64,000 nucleotides of DNA from positions 1,240,001 to 1,304,000 of the forward strand of contig JARUHG010000001.1 of assembly GCA_031216755.1 (NCBI GenBank). The letters run 5' to 3'. This DNA comes from Lysobacter arvi. Lineage in GTDB: Bacteria; Pseudomonadota; Gammaproteobacteria; Xanthomonadales; Xanthomonadaceae. How positions within the stretch are numbered: the stretch's first letter is position 1; each line of letters begins with the position of its first letter. The position numbers were made by a program, and so were the translations under genes. Positions 49,092-58,512 of this stretch are shown one piece after another. The notes under the pieces were generated by a model, which saw only the letters and a program-made list of their open reading frames with translations, was not told the DNA's origin and searched no databases.

Positions 49092-49113
49092 GATCGACGA
49101 CGCGTCGTCGATC
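49092..49113. repeat. 22-base perfect palindrome between greB and the sensor kinase
   Basis: GATCGACGACG followed directly by its reverse complement, with no spacer, in the 107-base gap between convergent genes. It may serve as a two-way termination hairpin or a protein-binding site; there is no T-run. Confidence 0.55.
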
Positions 49114-49175
49114 GGCGCGCTCGTCGTCCGCGCCACGATCGGCTCCGATGATGTCGCCGCCGCACAGACGTCGCC

Positions 49176-52100
49176 TCAGTCCGGAACCTCGCGCGCGGGA
49201 ACGCACGCCAGCAAGCCGCCCAGCATCGCCATCGTCACCGGCTTGCGGACGAAACCCTGGAAGCCGGCCTTGATCGTCTGCGATTCGGCGTCCGCATCGG
49301 CGCGTGCGGTGATCGCCAGCAGCGGCCGGTCGAAGCCCTGCGAGCGCAGCAGCGAGGCCAGCGCCAGCCCGTCCATTCCCGGCAGGTCCAGGTCCAGCAG
49401 CGCGGCATCGAAGCGCGAGGTCGCCGCTTCCGACAACGCCTGCAGTCCGTTGGAGGCATGCGCCACCCGATGCCCCTGGACGCGCAGCATCGCGACGATG
49501 ACCTGCGCGACGGTGGGATCGTCCTCCACCAGCAGCAACGACAGCGGATCGACCTCGCCGTCCAGGCGCAGGCTCGGCTCTTCGACCGGCGTGGGTGGCG
49601 ACGCGACGGGAAGCGGCAACGCGACGATGAACCGCGCGCCTTCGCCCGGCGTGCTGCTCACCGTGATGGTGCCGCCCATCTCCGCCGTCAGCTCCTGGCA
49701 GATCGCCAGGCCGAGGCCGCTGCCGCCATAACGCGCCGCGGTGCGCGCGCCGTCGCCCTGTTCGAAACGACGGAACAGGCGTGCACGCTGCTCCGGGCTC
49801 AGGCCCGGGCCCGTGTCGCCGACTTCCACGCGCACGCCCTGCGGATGCAGCGGCGCCACGTGCAACCACACCGATCCGCGATCGGTGAACTTGATTGCAT
49901 TGGACAGCAGGTTCAACAGCACCTGGCCGACCCGGTTCACGTCTCCACGCAGGCCGCGCGGCGCTTCATCGTCGATGTCCACGCGGAACGCCAGCCCGCG
50001 CTGCCGCGCCAGCGGCGCCATCAACGCGGCGGCTTCGGCGACGACGGCATGCAGATCGAAGGGCGCATCGGCCAGCTCGAGACGACCCGATTCGATCCGG
50101 GCCAGGTCCAGCGCATCGTTGACCAGGCGCAACAGATGGCGACCCGCGCGACGGATCGATTCGACGTACCCGCGCTGATCCCGGTCCAGCGGCGTATCGA
50201 GCAGCAACTCGCTCATCCCGAGCACGCCCGTCATCGGCGTGCGCACCTCATGGCCCAGCGTGGCGAGGAAATGCGTCTTGGCGAGCGACGCCTGCTCGGC
50301 CATTTCCCGCTGGTGGCGCGTCAACTCCCACGCATGGCGGCGCTTGAGGCGGCGACGGTACAGCACGACCGCCCACCCGCACAGGAGCATCGCCAGCACG
50401 GCCTGCGCGGCCAGCGCCCACCACGTCCGCCACCAAGGCGGCACCACGGTGAAGGCGATCGACCGCGGACTGGACCACACGTTGTCGGCGCCCCGCGCGA
50501 TCACCTCCATGCGATAGCGGCCGGGTTCCAGCCGCGGCAGCACGCGCTCGCCGCTGTTTCCGACGTCCACCCAGTCGGTGTCGTATCCGGAAAGCCGGAA
50601 GCGGTAGGCGTGGTTGCGCCCATCGTTGAACGAAAGCAGTCGCGCGGAGACGCGCAGGTCGCGATCGTCGGAGGTGAGTTCGAACGGCCGGGCCGGATCG
50701 AGCGCGACGCGTTTATCGCCGCGCGCCACCTCGATTCCTTCGATCGTCACCGGCATCTGCGGATCGGGCCGTACGCTGGCCGGATCGAACATCACCAGCC
50801 CTTCAGGCGAACCGACCAGGATGCGGCCATGGCCGGCCCAGCTCACCGGAGCCGCATCGAAGCGCTGGCCGGGAAGGCCGTCGCTGGTTCCGTATACGCG
50901 AACCGTGCGGGTGGCCGGATCGGCACGGATCAGCCCGCGCACCGCGGTAACCCAGGCGATGCCCTGCGCATCGACGACCAGGCCATTCAAAGCGGTGAGC
51001 GGCATGCCGTCGCGCGCATCCAGTCCACCCGGCAGCGGCTCCAGCCCCTGCCCCGTCCAACGATACGGCTCGATCGCTCCGAAACGGGCGAGCCATACGC
51101 GTCCGCCCTGCATCGCGAAGCCGTACACGTGGCGGCCCTCCGCGTCGATCACGGCGACGAAGCGCTGCGCCGACGCATCCCACCGCCACAACCCGAGCGC
51201 ACCGGCGACCCACAACGCGCCGTCCGGGCCGGCGCCGATCTGCTCGACGAGGAAATCCGACGGCAGGCCCGTGCCGGAGCCGGCGGGAATCGATGCGGTC
51301 ACGCGCCCGTCGTGATCGCGGATCTGCGCATCGCCGCGCTCGCCGAGCACCCACAGTTTTCCGCCGACTTCGGCGATCTGCGGCACCGAATCAGGCGTGG
51401 GATCGTGCGTGCTCTTGCGCGTCCAGCGCCGGAACCCCCGCGTCCGCGGATCGATGCGCACGATGCCGTCCGCATCCGTGCACCAGACGAACCCGCGCGC
51501 GTCTTCCAGCACCTGCTGCGATTGCAGGTGGCTGTAGGGGTGTTTGTCGTCGATGACGTGCACGACGGCGCCGGTATCCGGATCCAGGCGGTCCAGCACG
51601 CCGCTGCTTCCCACCAGCCAGACGCCGCCCGGGGAGGCCGGCGCGATGCCGGTGATCATGCCGTTGCCCAGCGATGCGGGATCGCCGATGCGCCTGGTCA
51701 GTACCGCGAACTGTCGCCATGCCGGCGGCAGGTACCACAGGCCGTGCGTGTAGCTGGCGAACCACACGCCGCCCTGGCGGTCCTCGTAGGCGGTGGTCCA
51801 CGAAGGACGCACGAGCCCCTGCGTGGCCTGGCTGTAGAGCGGCACCACGTCGACGCCGCCGTCCTTCGCGTAGCCCAGGCCCTTGAGGATGTCGAGCCAG
51901 TAGCGGCCATGGCGATCGCGCAGCAGCACCTGCAGCACGTCCGCGCCGTTTCCGTCGGGCCACGGCGCACGTTCGAAGCGGCCATCCGGATGGCGGCGGG
52001 TCACGCCGTTGGCGGTGCCGAACCACAGCGTGCCGTCGGCATCGGCGGTGATGCCGTTGATCTGCAACGACGCCAGGTGTTCGTCCGGCACGCGTTCGAA

Positions 52101-52709
52101 GCCGCTTCCGGTCCATCGCGCCGCGCCGTTGAGCGTCCCCACCCAGAGGTCGCCACTCGGCGTGACGACCAGATGCCCCACTTCGTCGCCGGGCAGGCTG
52201 TGCGCGTCGCCGGCGATCGGCATGAAACGCGTGAGCGTGCCGTCAGGCGCCAGGCGGTGCAGGCCGCCGGGCGACGTGCCGAACCAGATCGCATCGTCCG
52301 GCGTGGACGCGATGGACCACACCTGGTCGCTGCCCATCCCGGGCGTGTGCGCGCGGTCGTAGAACGTCAGCCGCTGTCGGGTGCGGTCCAGCATCGCCAG
52401 CCCCGCTTCGCGCGTACCGATCCACAACCGGTTGCGCGCATCGACATGCAGCGACCAGATGTCGTTGTCGTGCAGGCCGTCCTCCACGCGCCAGACGCGG
52501 AACTCCTTGCCGTCGTACCGGGCCAGGCCATCGGCGGTGCCGATCCACAGATAGCCGTCGCGGTCCTCCGTGATGGCCTGGATCTGGTTCGACGGCAACC
52601 CCGCCTCGACGCCGACCTGCCGCGGCCGGGGCACCTCCGGCGTGCCGGCGAACGCAGGCATCGCGCACGCAAGCAGCCACAAACCACGCAACCATCCCAT
52701 CGGTGCCAT
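49176..52709 (-). CDS. Hybrid sensor histidine kinase with two-component propeller sensor
   Basis: Encodes 1177 residues. A signal peptide is followed by a periplasmic part with repeated propeller blades (for example DRDGYLWIGTADGLARYDG, DARNRLWIGT, TPDDAIWFGTSPGGL), a Y_Y_Y-type domain near 690-750 (YRFRLSGYDTDWVDVG) and one transmembrane helix near 765-790. The kinase core has His820 in GHEVRTPM, N and G boxes with NAIKFTDRGSV and GGSGLGLAICQEL, and a C-terminal receiver with phospho-acceptor Asp1106 (LLDLDLPGMDG). There is no DNA-binding output domain, so a separate regulator is needed. The start at 52709 has GGAG 6 bases upstream. Confidence 0.93.
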   Translation of the reverse strand: MAPMGWLRGLWLLACAMPAFAGTPEVPRPRQVGVEAGLPSNQIQAITEDRDGYLWIGTADGLARYDGKEFRVWRVEDGLHDNDIWSLHVDARNRLWIGTREAGLAMLDRTRQRLTFYDRAHTPGMGSDQVWSIASTPDDAIWFGTSPGGLHRLAPDGTLTRFMPIAGDAHSLPGDEVGHLVVTPSGDLWVGTLNGAARWTGSGFERVPDEHLASLQINGITADADGTLWFGTANGVTRRHPDGRFERAPWPDGNGADVLQVLLRDRHGRYWLDILKGLGYAKDGGVDVVPLYSQATQGLVRPSWTTAYEDRQGGVWFASYTHGLWYLPPAWRQFAVLTRRIGDPASLGNGMITGIAPASPGGVWLVGSSGVLDRLDPDTGAVVHVIDDKHPYSHLQSQQVLEDARGFVWCTDADGIVRIDPRTRGFRRWTRKSTHDPTPDSVPQIAEVGGKLWVLGERGDAQIRDHDGRVTASIPAGSGTGLPSDFLVEQIGAGPDGALWVAGALGLWRWDASAQRFVAVIDAEGRHVYGFAMQGGRVWLARFGAIEPYRWTGQGLEPLPGGLDARDGMPLTALNGLVVDAQGIAWVTAVRGLIRADPATRTVRVYGTSDGLPGQRFDAAPVSWAGHGRILVGSPEGLVMFDPASVRPDPQMPVTIEGIEVARGDKRVALDPARPFELTSDDRDLRVSARLLSFNDGRNHAYRFRLSGYDTDWVDVGNSGERVLPRLEPGRYRMEVIARGADNVWSSPRSIAFTVVPPWWRTWWALAAQAVLAMLLCGWAVVLYRRRLKRRHAWELTRHQREMAEQASLAKTHFLATLGHEVRTPMTGVLGMSELLLDTPLDRDQRGYVESIRRAGRHLLRLVNDALDLARIESGRLELADAPFDLHAVVAEAAALMAPLARQRGLAFRVDIDDEAPRGLRGDVNRVGQVLLNLLSNAIKFTDRGSVWLHVAPLHPQGVRVEVGDTGPGLSPEQRARLFRRFEQGDGARTAARYGGSGLGLAICQELTAEMGGTITVSSTPGEGARFIVALPLPVASPPTPVEEPSLRLDGEVDPLSLLLVEDDPTVAQVIVAMLRVQGHRVAHASNGLQALSEAATSRFDAALLDLDLPGMDGLALASLLRSQGFDRPLLAITARADADAESQTIKAGFQGFVRKPVTMAMLGGLLACVPAREVPD

Positions 52710-52820
52710 CCTGTCTCCATGACGATGGCATCCGATGATCATCACCCTACCCGGCAGGACAAGGCTACGAAGTCTCTGCCCCGACGCGCCCGCCCGACGC
52801 GCATGCGGTAGCGTGCGCAC

Positions 52821-54065
52821 ATGGACCAGGACGACCTCAAAGGGCTGCTGACCGCCATCGCGATCGGGCTGCTCATCGGCGTGGTGCGGGAGCGCGGCCA
52901 CCGCGACGGCGGCGCGATCGTCGCGGGCATCCGCACGCACGCGATGGTCGCCACCGCGGCGGCGGTCGCCGCGGCGATCGGGCCCGCCGTGCTGGCCGCG
53001 GTGCTGCTGGCCGTCGGCGCGCTCGCGCTGGCCGCCTACCTGCGCACGCGCAACGACGATCCCGGCCTCACCGGCGAGATGGCCATGCTGGTGACCGCGA
53101 CGCTCGCGGCGCTGGCGCTCGTGCACACCGCGATCGCCGCCGGGCTGGCCGTGGTCAGCGCGGCCCTGCTGTTCGCCAAGCATCCGCTGCGCCGATTCGC
53201 GCGCGACATCGTGAGCGAACGCGAGGTGCAGGATGCGTTGCTCCTCGCCGCCTCGGCGCTGGTGGTCCTGCCGCTGCTGCCGGACGAGCCCGTGGATCCC
53301 TGGGGCGTACTGGTGCCGTCGAAGCTGTGGAAGCTCGTGGTGCTGGTGATGGCCGTGGGCATGCTGGGGCACGTCGCCCTGCGCGCGGTCGGCGCACGCT
53401 GGGGGTTGCCGGTCGCCGGCTTCTTCGCGGGGTTCGCCTCCTCGACCGCCGCCGTCGCGGGATTCGGGCAACGCTCGCGCGATGCGGGCGAGCTGACCGC
53501 GGGTGCCGCCTCGGCGGCGCTGCTCGCCAATCTGGCCTCGTTGCTGTTGCTGGTGGGCATCGTCGCCACGGCCGCCCCCGCGCTCCTGCTCGCGAGCGCG
53601 TGGCCGCTCGCCGCGGCGGCGGGCGTGCTCGCGTTGACGGCGGCCTTCGGTCTGCGGCGCCAGGGCGACGCGCCTGCCTTGCCGGAAGAACCGCAGGCAC
53701 GCGCCTTCAAGCTGAGCCACGGCGTGCTGCTGGCGTTGATGATCGCGGTCGTGCTCGTCGTATCGGCGTGGCTGCGCAGCGTGTTCGGCGACATGGGCGC
53801 GCTGGCGACGGCGGTGCTGGTGGCACTGGCGGAACTTCACGCGTCCGCGGCGAGCATCGCGCAGCTGTCGGCCGCCGGCGGGCTGACGATGGCGCACGCG
53901 CAGTGGGGAATCGCGGCGCTGCTCGCCTCCAGCGCCATCGCCAAGACCGTGCTCGCCTTCGCCAGCGGCAACCGCCGCTACGGCCTGATCGTCGGCGGCG
54001 GACTGATCGGCATGGCCGTGGCGTGCGCGGCGGTGACCGGCGTGGTGCTCGCGGCGGAAGGTTGA
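52821..54065 (+). CDS. MgtC/SapB-type membrane protein with DUF4010
   Basis: Encodes 414 residues with 11-12 hydrophobic helices. The N-terminal MgtC-like segment (AIAIGLLIGVVRERGHR, GIRTHAMVA) is followed by a DUF4010 region (GFFAGFASSTAAVAGFGQRS). MgtC relatives respond to magnesium limitation, but no transport activity can be read here. It diverges from the sensor kinase across 111 bases. Confidence 0.85.
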   Translation: MDQDDLKGLLTAIAIGLLIGVVRERGHRDGGAIVAGIRTHAMVATAAAVAAAIGPAVLAAVLLAVGALALAAYLRTRNDDPGLTGEMAMLVTATLAALALVHTAIAAGLAVVSAALLFAKHPLRRFARDIVSEREVQDALLLAASALVVLPLLPDEPVDPWGVLVPSKLWKLVVLVMAVGMLGHVALRAVGARWGLPVAGFFAGFASSTAAVAGFGQRSRDAGELTAGAASAALLANLASLLLLVGIVATAAPALLLASAWPLAAAAGVLALTAAFGLRRQGDAPALPEEPQARAFKLSHGVLLALMIAVVLVVSAWLRSVFGDMGALATAVLVALAELHASAASIAQLSAAGGLTMAHAQWGIAALLASSAIAKTVLAFASGNRRYGLIVGGGLIGMAVACAAVTGVVLAAEG

Positions 54066-54096
54066 TGCGTCGATTCAGTCCGACGCGCCATGACGA

Positions 54097-55428
54097 TCAG
54101 TCGTCGAACGCGATTTCGCCGAACAGATCGTGTTCGTCGCTGCCCATGATCTCCACGTCCACGAACTCGCCCGGCTTCACGCCGGCCATGAAACCGTTCT
54201 GGATCTGCACGAGTCCGTCGATTTCCGGGGCGTCGTACATCGAACGCGCGATCGCCAGCTCTCCGTCGAGCGCGTCGACGAGGCAGCGCTGCGTCGTGCC
54301 GACCTTCGCTTCGAGCTTGGCCGCGGAAATCTCGGCCTGCTTCTCCATGAAGCGCGCCAGGCGTTCCTGCTTCACCTCTTCCGGCACCGGATCGGGCAGC
54401 GCGTTGGCGGTCGCGCCTTCCACCGGCGAATAGGCGAACGCGCCGACGCGGTCGAGCTGCGCTTCGTCGAGGAAGTCCAGCAGTTCCTCGAACTCCGCCT
54501 CGGTCTCGCCCGGGAAGCCGACGATGAAGGTCGAACGGATGGCGATGTCGGGCGCGATCGAGCGCCAGCGCTGGATGCGTTCAAGCGTCTTGTCGACCGC
54601 GCCCGGACGCTTCATCAGCTTGAGCACGCGCGGGCTGGCGTGCTGGAACGGAATGTCCAGGTACGGCAGCAGCTTGCCTTCCGCCATCAGCGGGATGATC
54701 TCGTCGACGTGCGGATACGGGTAGACGTAGTGCAGGCGCGTCCACATGCCCAGTTCGGACAGCCCTTCGCACAGCGCCTTCATGCGCGTCTGGTAGGACT
54801 TGCCGCGCCATTCGCGCTGCGCGTACTTCACGTCGACGCCGTAAGCGGAGGTGTCCTGCGAAATCACCAGCAGCTCCTTCACGCCGCCCATCGCGAGCTT
54901 CTCGGCTTCGCGCAGCACCTGGTCGACGGGGCGGCTGACGAGGTCGCCGCGCATGGAGGGGATGATGCAGAAGCTGCAGCGGTGATTGCAGCCTTCGGAA
55001 ATCTTGAGGTACGCGTAGTGCTTGGGCGTGAGCTTGATGCCCGTGTCCGGAACCAGGTCCAGGAACGGATCGTGCTTCGGCGGCAATGCCGCGTGCACGG
55101 CGCTCATGACGCTGCCGTAATCCTGCGGGCCGCTGATCGACAACACGCCCGGGTGCGCTTCGCGGATCTGCTCGGGCTTCTTGCCCAGGCAGCCGGTGAC
55201 GATGACCTTGCCGTTCTCCGCGATCGCCTCGCCGATGGCGTCCAGCGATTCGGCCACCGCCGAGTCGATGAAGCCGCAGGTGTTGACCACCACGACGTCC
55301 GCGTCGTCGTAGGTCTGGACGATGTCGTATCCCTCCACGCGCAGCTGGGTGAGGATGCGTTCGGAATCGACGAGCGCCTTGGGGCAACCGAGGCTGACGA
55401 AACCGACTTTGGGATTGGCAAGGGACAT
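54097..55428 (-). CDS. rimO: Ribosomal protein uS12 methylthiotransferase
   Basis: Radical-SAM enzyme that methylthiolates an Asp of ribosomal protein uS12 (443 residues). The N-terminal cluster Cys are in [17 protein letters not shown] and GCLGK; the radical SAM motif is CNHRCSFC; a TRAM domain is C-terminal. The start at 55428 is the family N-terminus ([14 protein letters not shown]). RimO is preferred over MiaB by the CPKALVDSE and [14 protein letters not shown] blocks. Confidence 0.96.
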   Translation of the reverse strand: MSLANPKVGFVSLGCPKALVDSERILTQLRVEGYDIVQTYDDADVVVVNTCGFIDSAVAESLDAIGEAIAENGKVIVTGCLGKKPEQIREAHPGVLSISGPQDYGSVMSAVHAALPPKHDPFLDLVPDTGIKLTPKHYAYLKISEGCNHRCSFCIIPSMRGDLVSRPVDQVLREAEKLAMGGVKELLVISQDTSAYGVDVKYAQREWRGKSYQTRMKALCEGLSELGMWTRLHYVYPYPHVDEIIPLMAEGKLLPYLDIPFQHASPRVLKLMKRPGAVDKTLERIQRWRSIAPDIAIRSTFIVGFPGETEAEFEELLDFLDEAQLDRVGAFAYSPVEGATANALPDPVPEEVKQERLARFMEKQAEISAAKLEAKVGTTQRCLVDALDGELAIARSMYDAPEIDGLVQIQNGFMAGVKPGEFVDVEIMGSDEHDLFGEIAFDD

Positions 55429-55503
55429 GGAGCGGACCGGCGACGGTGGGACAGGCACGGCGGCCATCCGGATGGACGGCAGGCGGCGGCGGGAGGGCTG
55501 CGG

Positions 55504-55524
55504 ATTATAGCCCCGCGCTAGAAT
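55504..55524. promoter_or_regulatory. Divergent promoters of rimO and the pyroglutamate-type operon
   Basis: On the minus strand TATAAT (55504-55509) is a perfect -10 for rimO. On the plus strand TAGAAT (55519-55524) lies 36 bases before the hydrolase start. The two -10 boxes are only 9 bases apart, so the promoters should compete for polymerase. Confidence 0.5.
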
Positions 55525-55560
55525 CGGCCGGGCCCCTTCCCCGTTCAAACTGAACAGACC

Positions 55561-56229
55561 ATGGCCCACTGGACCGAACTGGACACGCCCCACGGCCCCG
55601 TCCGCGCCTGGCGCGCCGAGCCCGCCGGCCCTTCCCGCGGCGCGGTCATCGTCCTCCAGGAGATCTTCGGCGCCAACGCGCACGTGCGCGACGTCGCCGG
55701 GCGTTTCGCGACGGCGGGCTTCATCGCCCTGGCGCCCGCACTGTACGACCCGATCGCGCCGGGCATCGAGCTTCCCTACGACGAGGCCGGCACCCAGCGC
55801 GGCGTGGCGCTGCGCAACGAACTGGGCTTCGATCGCGCCATCGACATCGTCGCCGTCGCGGCCGAGGCGCTGCACGAAGAGGGCCTGCGCGTGGGGGCCG
55901 TGGGGTTCTGCTGGGGCGGCAGCGTCGCGTTCCTGTCGAACACCCGCCTCGGGCTGCCGGCGGTGTCGTACTACGGCGCCCGCACGCTGCCCTTCCTCGA
56001 CGAACCGCTGCGCGCGCCGATGATGTTCCACTTCGGGCAGGCCGATCGCTCGATTCCGGAAGACGCGATCGCGCAACACCGGCAGAAGCAGCCGCGCGCG
56101 ACGATCCACGTCTACGCCGGCGCCGGCCACGCGTTCAATCGCGACGTCGACAACCACGTATTCGCTCCCGACGCGGCGGCAACCGCGTGGGAGCGCACGA
56201 TCGATTTCCTGCAGGAGAACCTGCGATGA
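55561..56229 (+). CDS. Dienelactone hydrolase family protein
   Basis: Encodes 222 residues with an alpha/beta hydrolase fold. The Cys nucleophile (Cys117 in GFCWGGS) replaces Ser, as is typical of this family; the catalytic His is in AGHAFNRD and an Asp in [10 protein letters not shown]. First gene of the nine-gene run. The substrate is unknown; the neighbours suggest no aromatic-degradation context. Confidence 0.88.
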   Translation: MAHWTELDTPHGPVRAWRAEPAGPSRGAVIVLQEIFGANAHVRDVAGRFATAGFIALAPALYDPIAPGIELPYDEAGTQRGVALRNELGFDRAIDIVAVAAEALHEEGLRVGAVGFCWGGSVAFLSNTRLGLPAVSYYGARTLPFLDEPLRAPMMFHFGQADRSIPEDAIAQHRQKQPRATIHVYAGAGHAFNRDVDNHVFAPDAAATAWERTIDFLQENLR

Positions 56230-56654
56230 ACCGCGCGGGACACCACGATGGCTGGCAACTGCACGCGCAACTCGCGCAGGACACGCACCCGGTCGCGCAC
56301 CTGGCGCTGAGCGAGCTGCGCCTGATGGACGACGCGAACCATCCCTGGCTGATCCTCGTCCCGCGCGTCGCCGACGCAGTGGAGCTGATCGACCTGGACG
56401 CGGCGCAGCAGGCCGCGCTGCTGCAGGAAGTCAACCGCGTCAGCCATGCGCTGCGCACGCTGTTCAAGCCCGGCAAGCTCAACGTCGCCGCGCTCGGCAA
56501 CGTCGTCTCGCAGCTGCACGTGCACGTCATCGCGCGATTCGCCGACGACATCGCCTGGCCGCGACCGGTGTGGGGCACGGCCAGCGCGCGACCGTACACG
56601 CCCGAGGCGCTGGTACAGCGCATCCGGCAATTGCAGGACGCACTGACGCAGTGA
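56226..56654 (+). CDS. HIT family protein
   Basis: Encodes 142 residues with the histidine triad region [11 protein letters not shown], a nucleotide-phosphate hydrolase/transferase fold. The ATG overlaps the hydrolase stop (ATGA). The gene ends in a GTGA overlap with pxpB, tying it to the oxoprolinase genes. Confidence 0.85.
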   Translation: MNRAGHHDGWQLHAQLAQDTHPVAHLALSELRLMDDANHPWLILVPRVADAVELIDLDAAQQAALLQEVNRVSHALRTLFKPGKLNVAALGNVVSQLHVHVIARFADDIAWPRPVWGTASARPYTPEALVQRIRQLQDALTQ

Positions 56655-57361
56655 CCTCGCACCCGGCCTGCGACATCGAAGCGCTGGCCGACGACGCGTG
56701 GCTGTTGCGCTTCGGCGACCGGATCGATCCCGGACTCAACGCCGCCGTGCATGCGATGGCCGCGCGGCTGCGCACGCTCGACCCGCCTTGGTTGCGCGAC
56801 GTGGTGCCGGCGTTCGCGAGCCTGGGCGTGTTCTTCGATGCGACCGAACCACCAGCGCGCGTGCACGCCGCCCTTCGCGCGTTGATCGAGGACGATGGCG
56901 CCATGTCGTTGCCGGCGAGCGCGGCCGCCCGCTTCGTCGAAATCCCCGTCTGCTACGGCGGCGATTACGGGCCCGATCTGGACGCATGCGCCGCCGAACT
57001 CGGCCTGACGCCGGCCGGGCTGGTCGAGCGCCACGCCGCCGGCGAATACACCGTCGCGATGATCGGATTCGCGCCGGGTTTCCCCTACCTGTCCGGGCTG
57101 GATCCCGCGCTTGCGCTCCCCCGCCTCGCGACGCCGCGCGCACGCGTGGCGGCGGGCAGCGTCGCGATCGGCGGGGCGCAGACCGGCATCTACCCCCGCG
57201 AAAGCCCGGGCGGCTGGCGCCTGCTCGGGCGCACGCCTTGGACGCTGTTCGATCCGCATCGCAACCCGCCGGCCCGGCTGCGTCCGGGGGATCGCGTGCG
57301 GTTCCGCGCGATCGACAGCAACGAGTTCGCGCGCCTCGCGGCGGAAGGCGCGGCGTCGTGA
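56651..57361 (+). CDS. pxpB: 5-oxoprolinase subunit PxpB (KipI-like)
   Basis: Part of the three-subunit ATP-dependent 5-oxoprolinase that opens 5-oxoproline to glutamate (236 residues). Family blocks ASLGVFFDA, VCYGGDYGPDL, FAPGFPYLSGLDP and TGIYPRESPGGW are present. The GTG start at 56651 overlaps the HIT stop. The stop overlaps pxpC (GTGA). Confidence 0.93.
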   Translation: MTSHPACDIEALADDAWLLRFGDRIDPGLNAAVHAMAARLRTLDPPWLRDVVPAFASLGVFFDATEPPARVHAALRALIEDDGAMSLPASAAARFVEIPVCYGGDYGPDLDACAAELGLTPAGLVERHAAGEYTVAMIGFAPGFPYLSGLDPALALPRLATPRARVAAGSVAIGGAQTGIYPRESPGGWRLLGRTPWTLFDPHRNPPARLRPGDRVRFRAIDSNEFARLAAEGAAS

Positions 57362-58302
57362 CCCGTGAGGTGCACGTCGTCGCGCCGGGCCTGCTCACGA
57401 CCGTGCAGGACGGTGGCCGCAGCGGCTGGCGCCATCTCGGCGTCGCCCACGCGGGCGCGCTCGACCCTGATGCGGCGCGCCTGGCGAACCGCCTCGTCGG
57501 CAACGACGCCGGCGCCGCCGTGCTCGAACTCACCCTGCGCGGGCCGGCGTTGCGCTTCGACGCGCCAGTGCGCATCGCCGTGATCGGCGCGGCGACGAGC
57601 GCACGATTCGACGGCACACGCGTGCCCTGTGGTCGCCCGGTCGATCTCCCCGCGGGCACGCTCGAACTCGGATCGCTGCACGGCGGTGCGCGCGCGTGGC
57701 TGGCGATCGATGGCGGCATCGACGTCGCACCGGTCCTCGGCAGCCGCAGCACCGACCTGCGCGGCGGATTCGGCGGTCTCGACGGGCGTGCCTTGCGCGC
57801 CGGCGACGTCCTCCCGCTGGGCGCGGGCGTCGCCACGCGCGTGGACGTCCCGCAGGCGCCGGCATGGTGGATCGATCCCGCGCACGACAGGCACCTGCCG
57901 ATCCGTTACCGCGCGAGCGCGCATCCGGCCGCGTCCGCCCTCGCCCGCCACCGCTGGACGATCAGCGCCAGCAGCAACCGGCAGGGACTGCGCCTGCAGG
58001 GCGACGCGTTGCCGGCGTCCGGTGGCGATGGAGTCTCCGAGCCGGTCGCGCCGGGCACGATCCAACTGCCCGCCGACGGCTGCCCCATCGTGTTGCTCGC
58101 CGACGCGCAGACCGTCGGCGGCTACGCGAAGCTGGGGCATGTGATCGCCGCCGACCTGCCGCGCCTGGCGCAATGCGTTCCGGGACAACCGCTGCAGTTC
58201 GCGCCCGTGGATGCCGCCACCGCGCATCGGCTGGCTTGCGCGGCACGGGCGCGCATCGCCAGAATCGGCGTGATGATCGACGCGCGCCTGCCCGCGATCT
58301 GA
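57358..58302 (+). CDS. pxpC: 5-oxoprolinase subunit PxpC (KipA-like)
   Basis: Biotin-dependent-carboxyltransferase-like subunit of 5-oxoprolinase (314 residues). Blocks seen are LLTTVQDGGRSGWRHLGVAH, AWLAIDGGIDVAPVLGSRST, and DAQTVGGYAKLGHVI near the C-terminus. The GTG start at 57358 overlaps the pxpB stop. Ends 25 bases before the tiny membrane protein. Confidence 0.93.
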   Translation: MTREVHVVAPGLLTTVQDGGRSGWRHLGVAHAGALDPDAARLANRLVGNDAGAAVLELTLRGPALRFDAPVRIAVIGAATSARFDGTRVPCGRPVDLPAGTLELGSLHGGARAWLAIDGGIDVAPVLGSRSTDLRGGFGGLDGRALRAGDVLPLGAGVATRVDVPQAPAWWIDPAHDRHLPIRYRASAHPAASALARHRWTISASSNRQGLRLQGDALPASGGDGVSEPVAPGTIQLPADGCPIVLLADAQTVGGYAKLGHVIAADLPRLAQCVPGQPLQFAPVDAATAHRLACAARARIARIGVMIDARLPAI

Positions 58303-58327
58303 ACCTTCCACTTTCCTGGCGGACCCA

Positions 58328-58492
58328 ATGAAATCCAACATCGTCGGCGCGCTGGTGCTGGTCGTGATCGGCACCCTGTTCCTGCTCAACAATCTTGGCT
58401 TCACGGACATGAGCCTGGGCCGCCTGCTGATGACCTGGTGGCCGGCGATCCTGATCGTCGTCGGGCTGGGCATGCTGTTCAAGCGCGGCTGA
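58328..58492 (+). CDS. 54-residue DUF5668-like membrane protein
   Basis: The product starts MKSNIVGALVLVVIGTLFLL and continues with a short Asn/Asp loop and a second hydrophobic helix (WWPAILIVVGLGMLF) ending KRG: two membrane helices of the LiaI/DUF5668 kind. It lies between pxpC and pxpA with 25- and 20-base gaps. It could be a small partner of the DUF969/DUF979 proteins, but that is inference from position. Confidence 0.75.
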   Translation: MKSNIVGALVLVVIGTLFLLNNLGFTDMSLGRLLMTWWPAILIVVGLGMLFKRG

Positions 58493-58512
58493 GGCCGCGC
58501 GACCGCAACGTC

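Noticed and set aside
49458-52811. 1117-codon plus-strand frame opposite the sensor kinase
   Set aside because: Shadow of the kinase gene; the minus strand shows H, N, G boxes and a receiver Asp.
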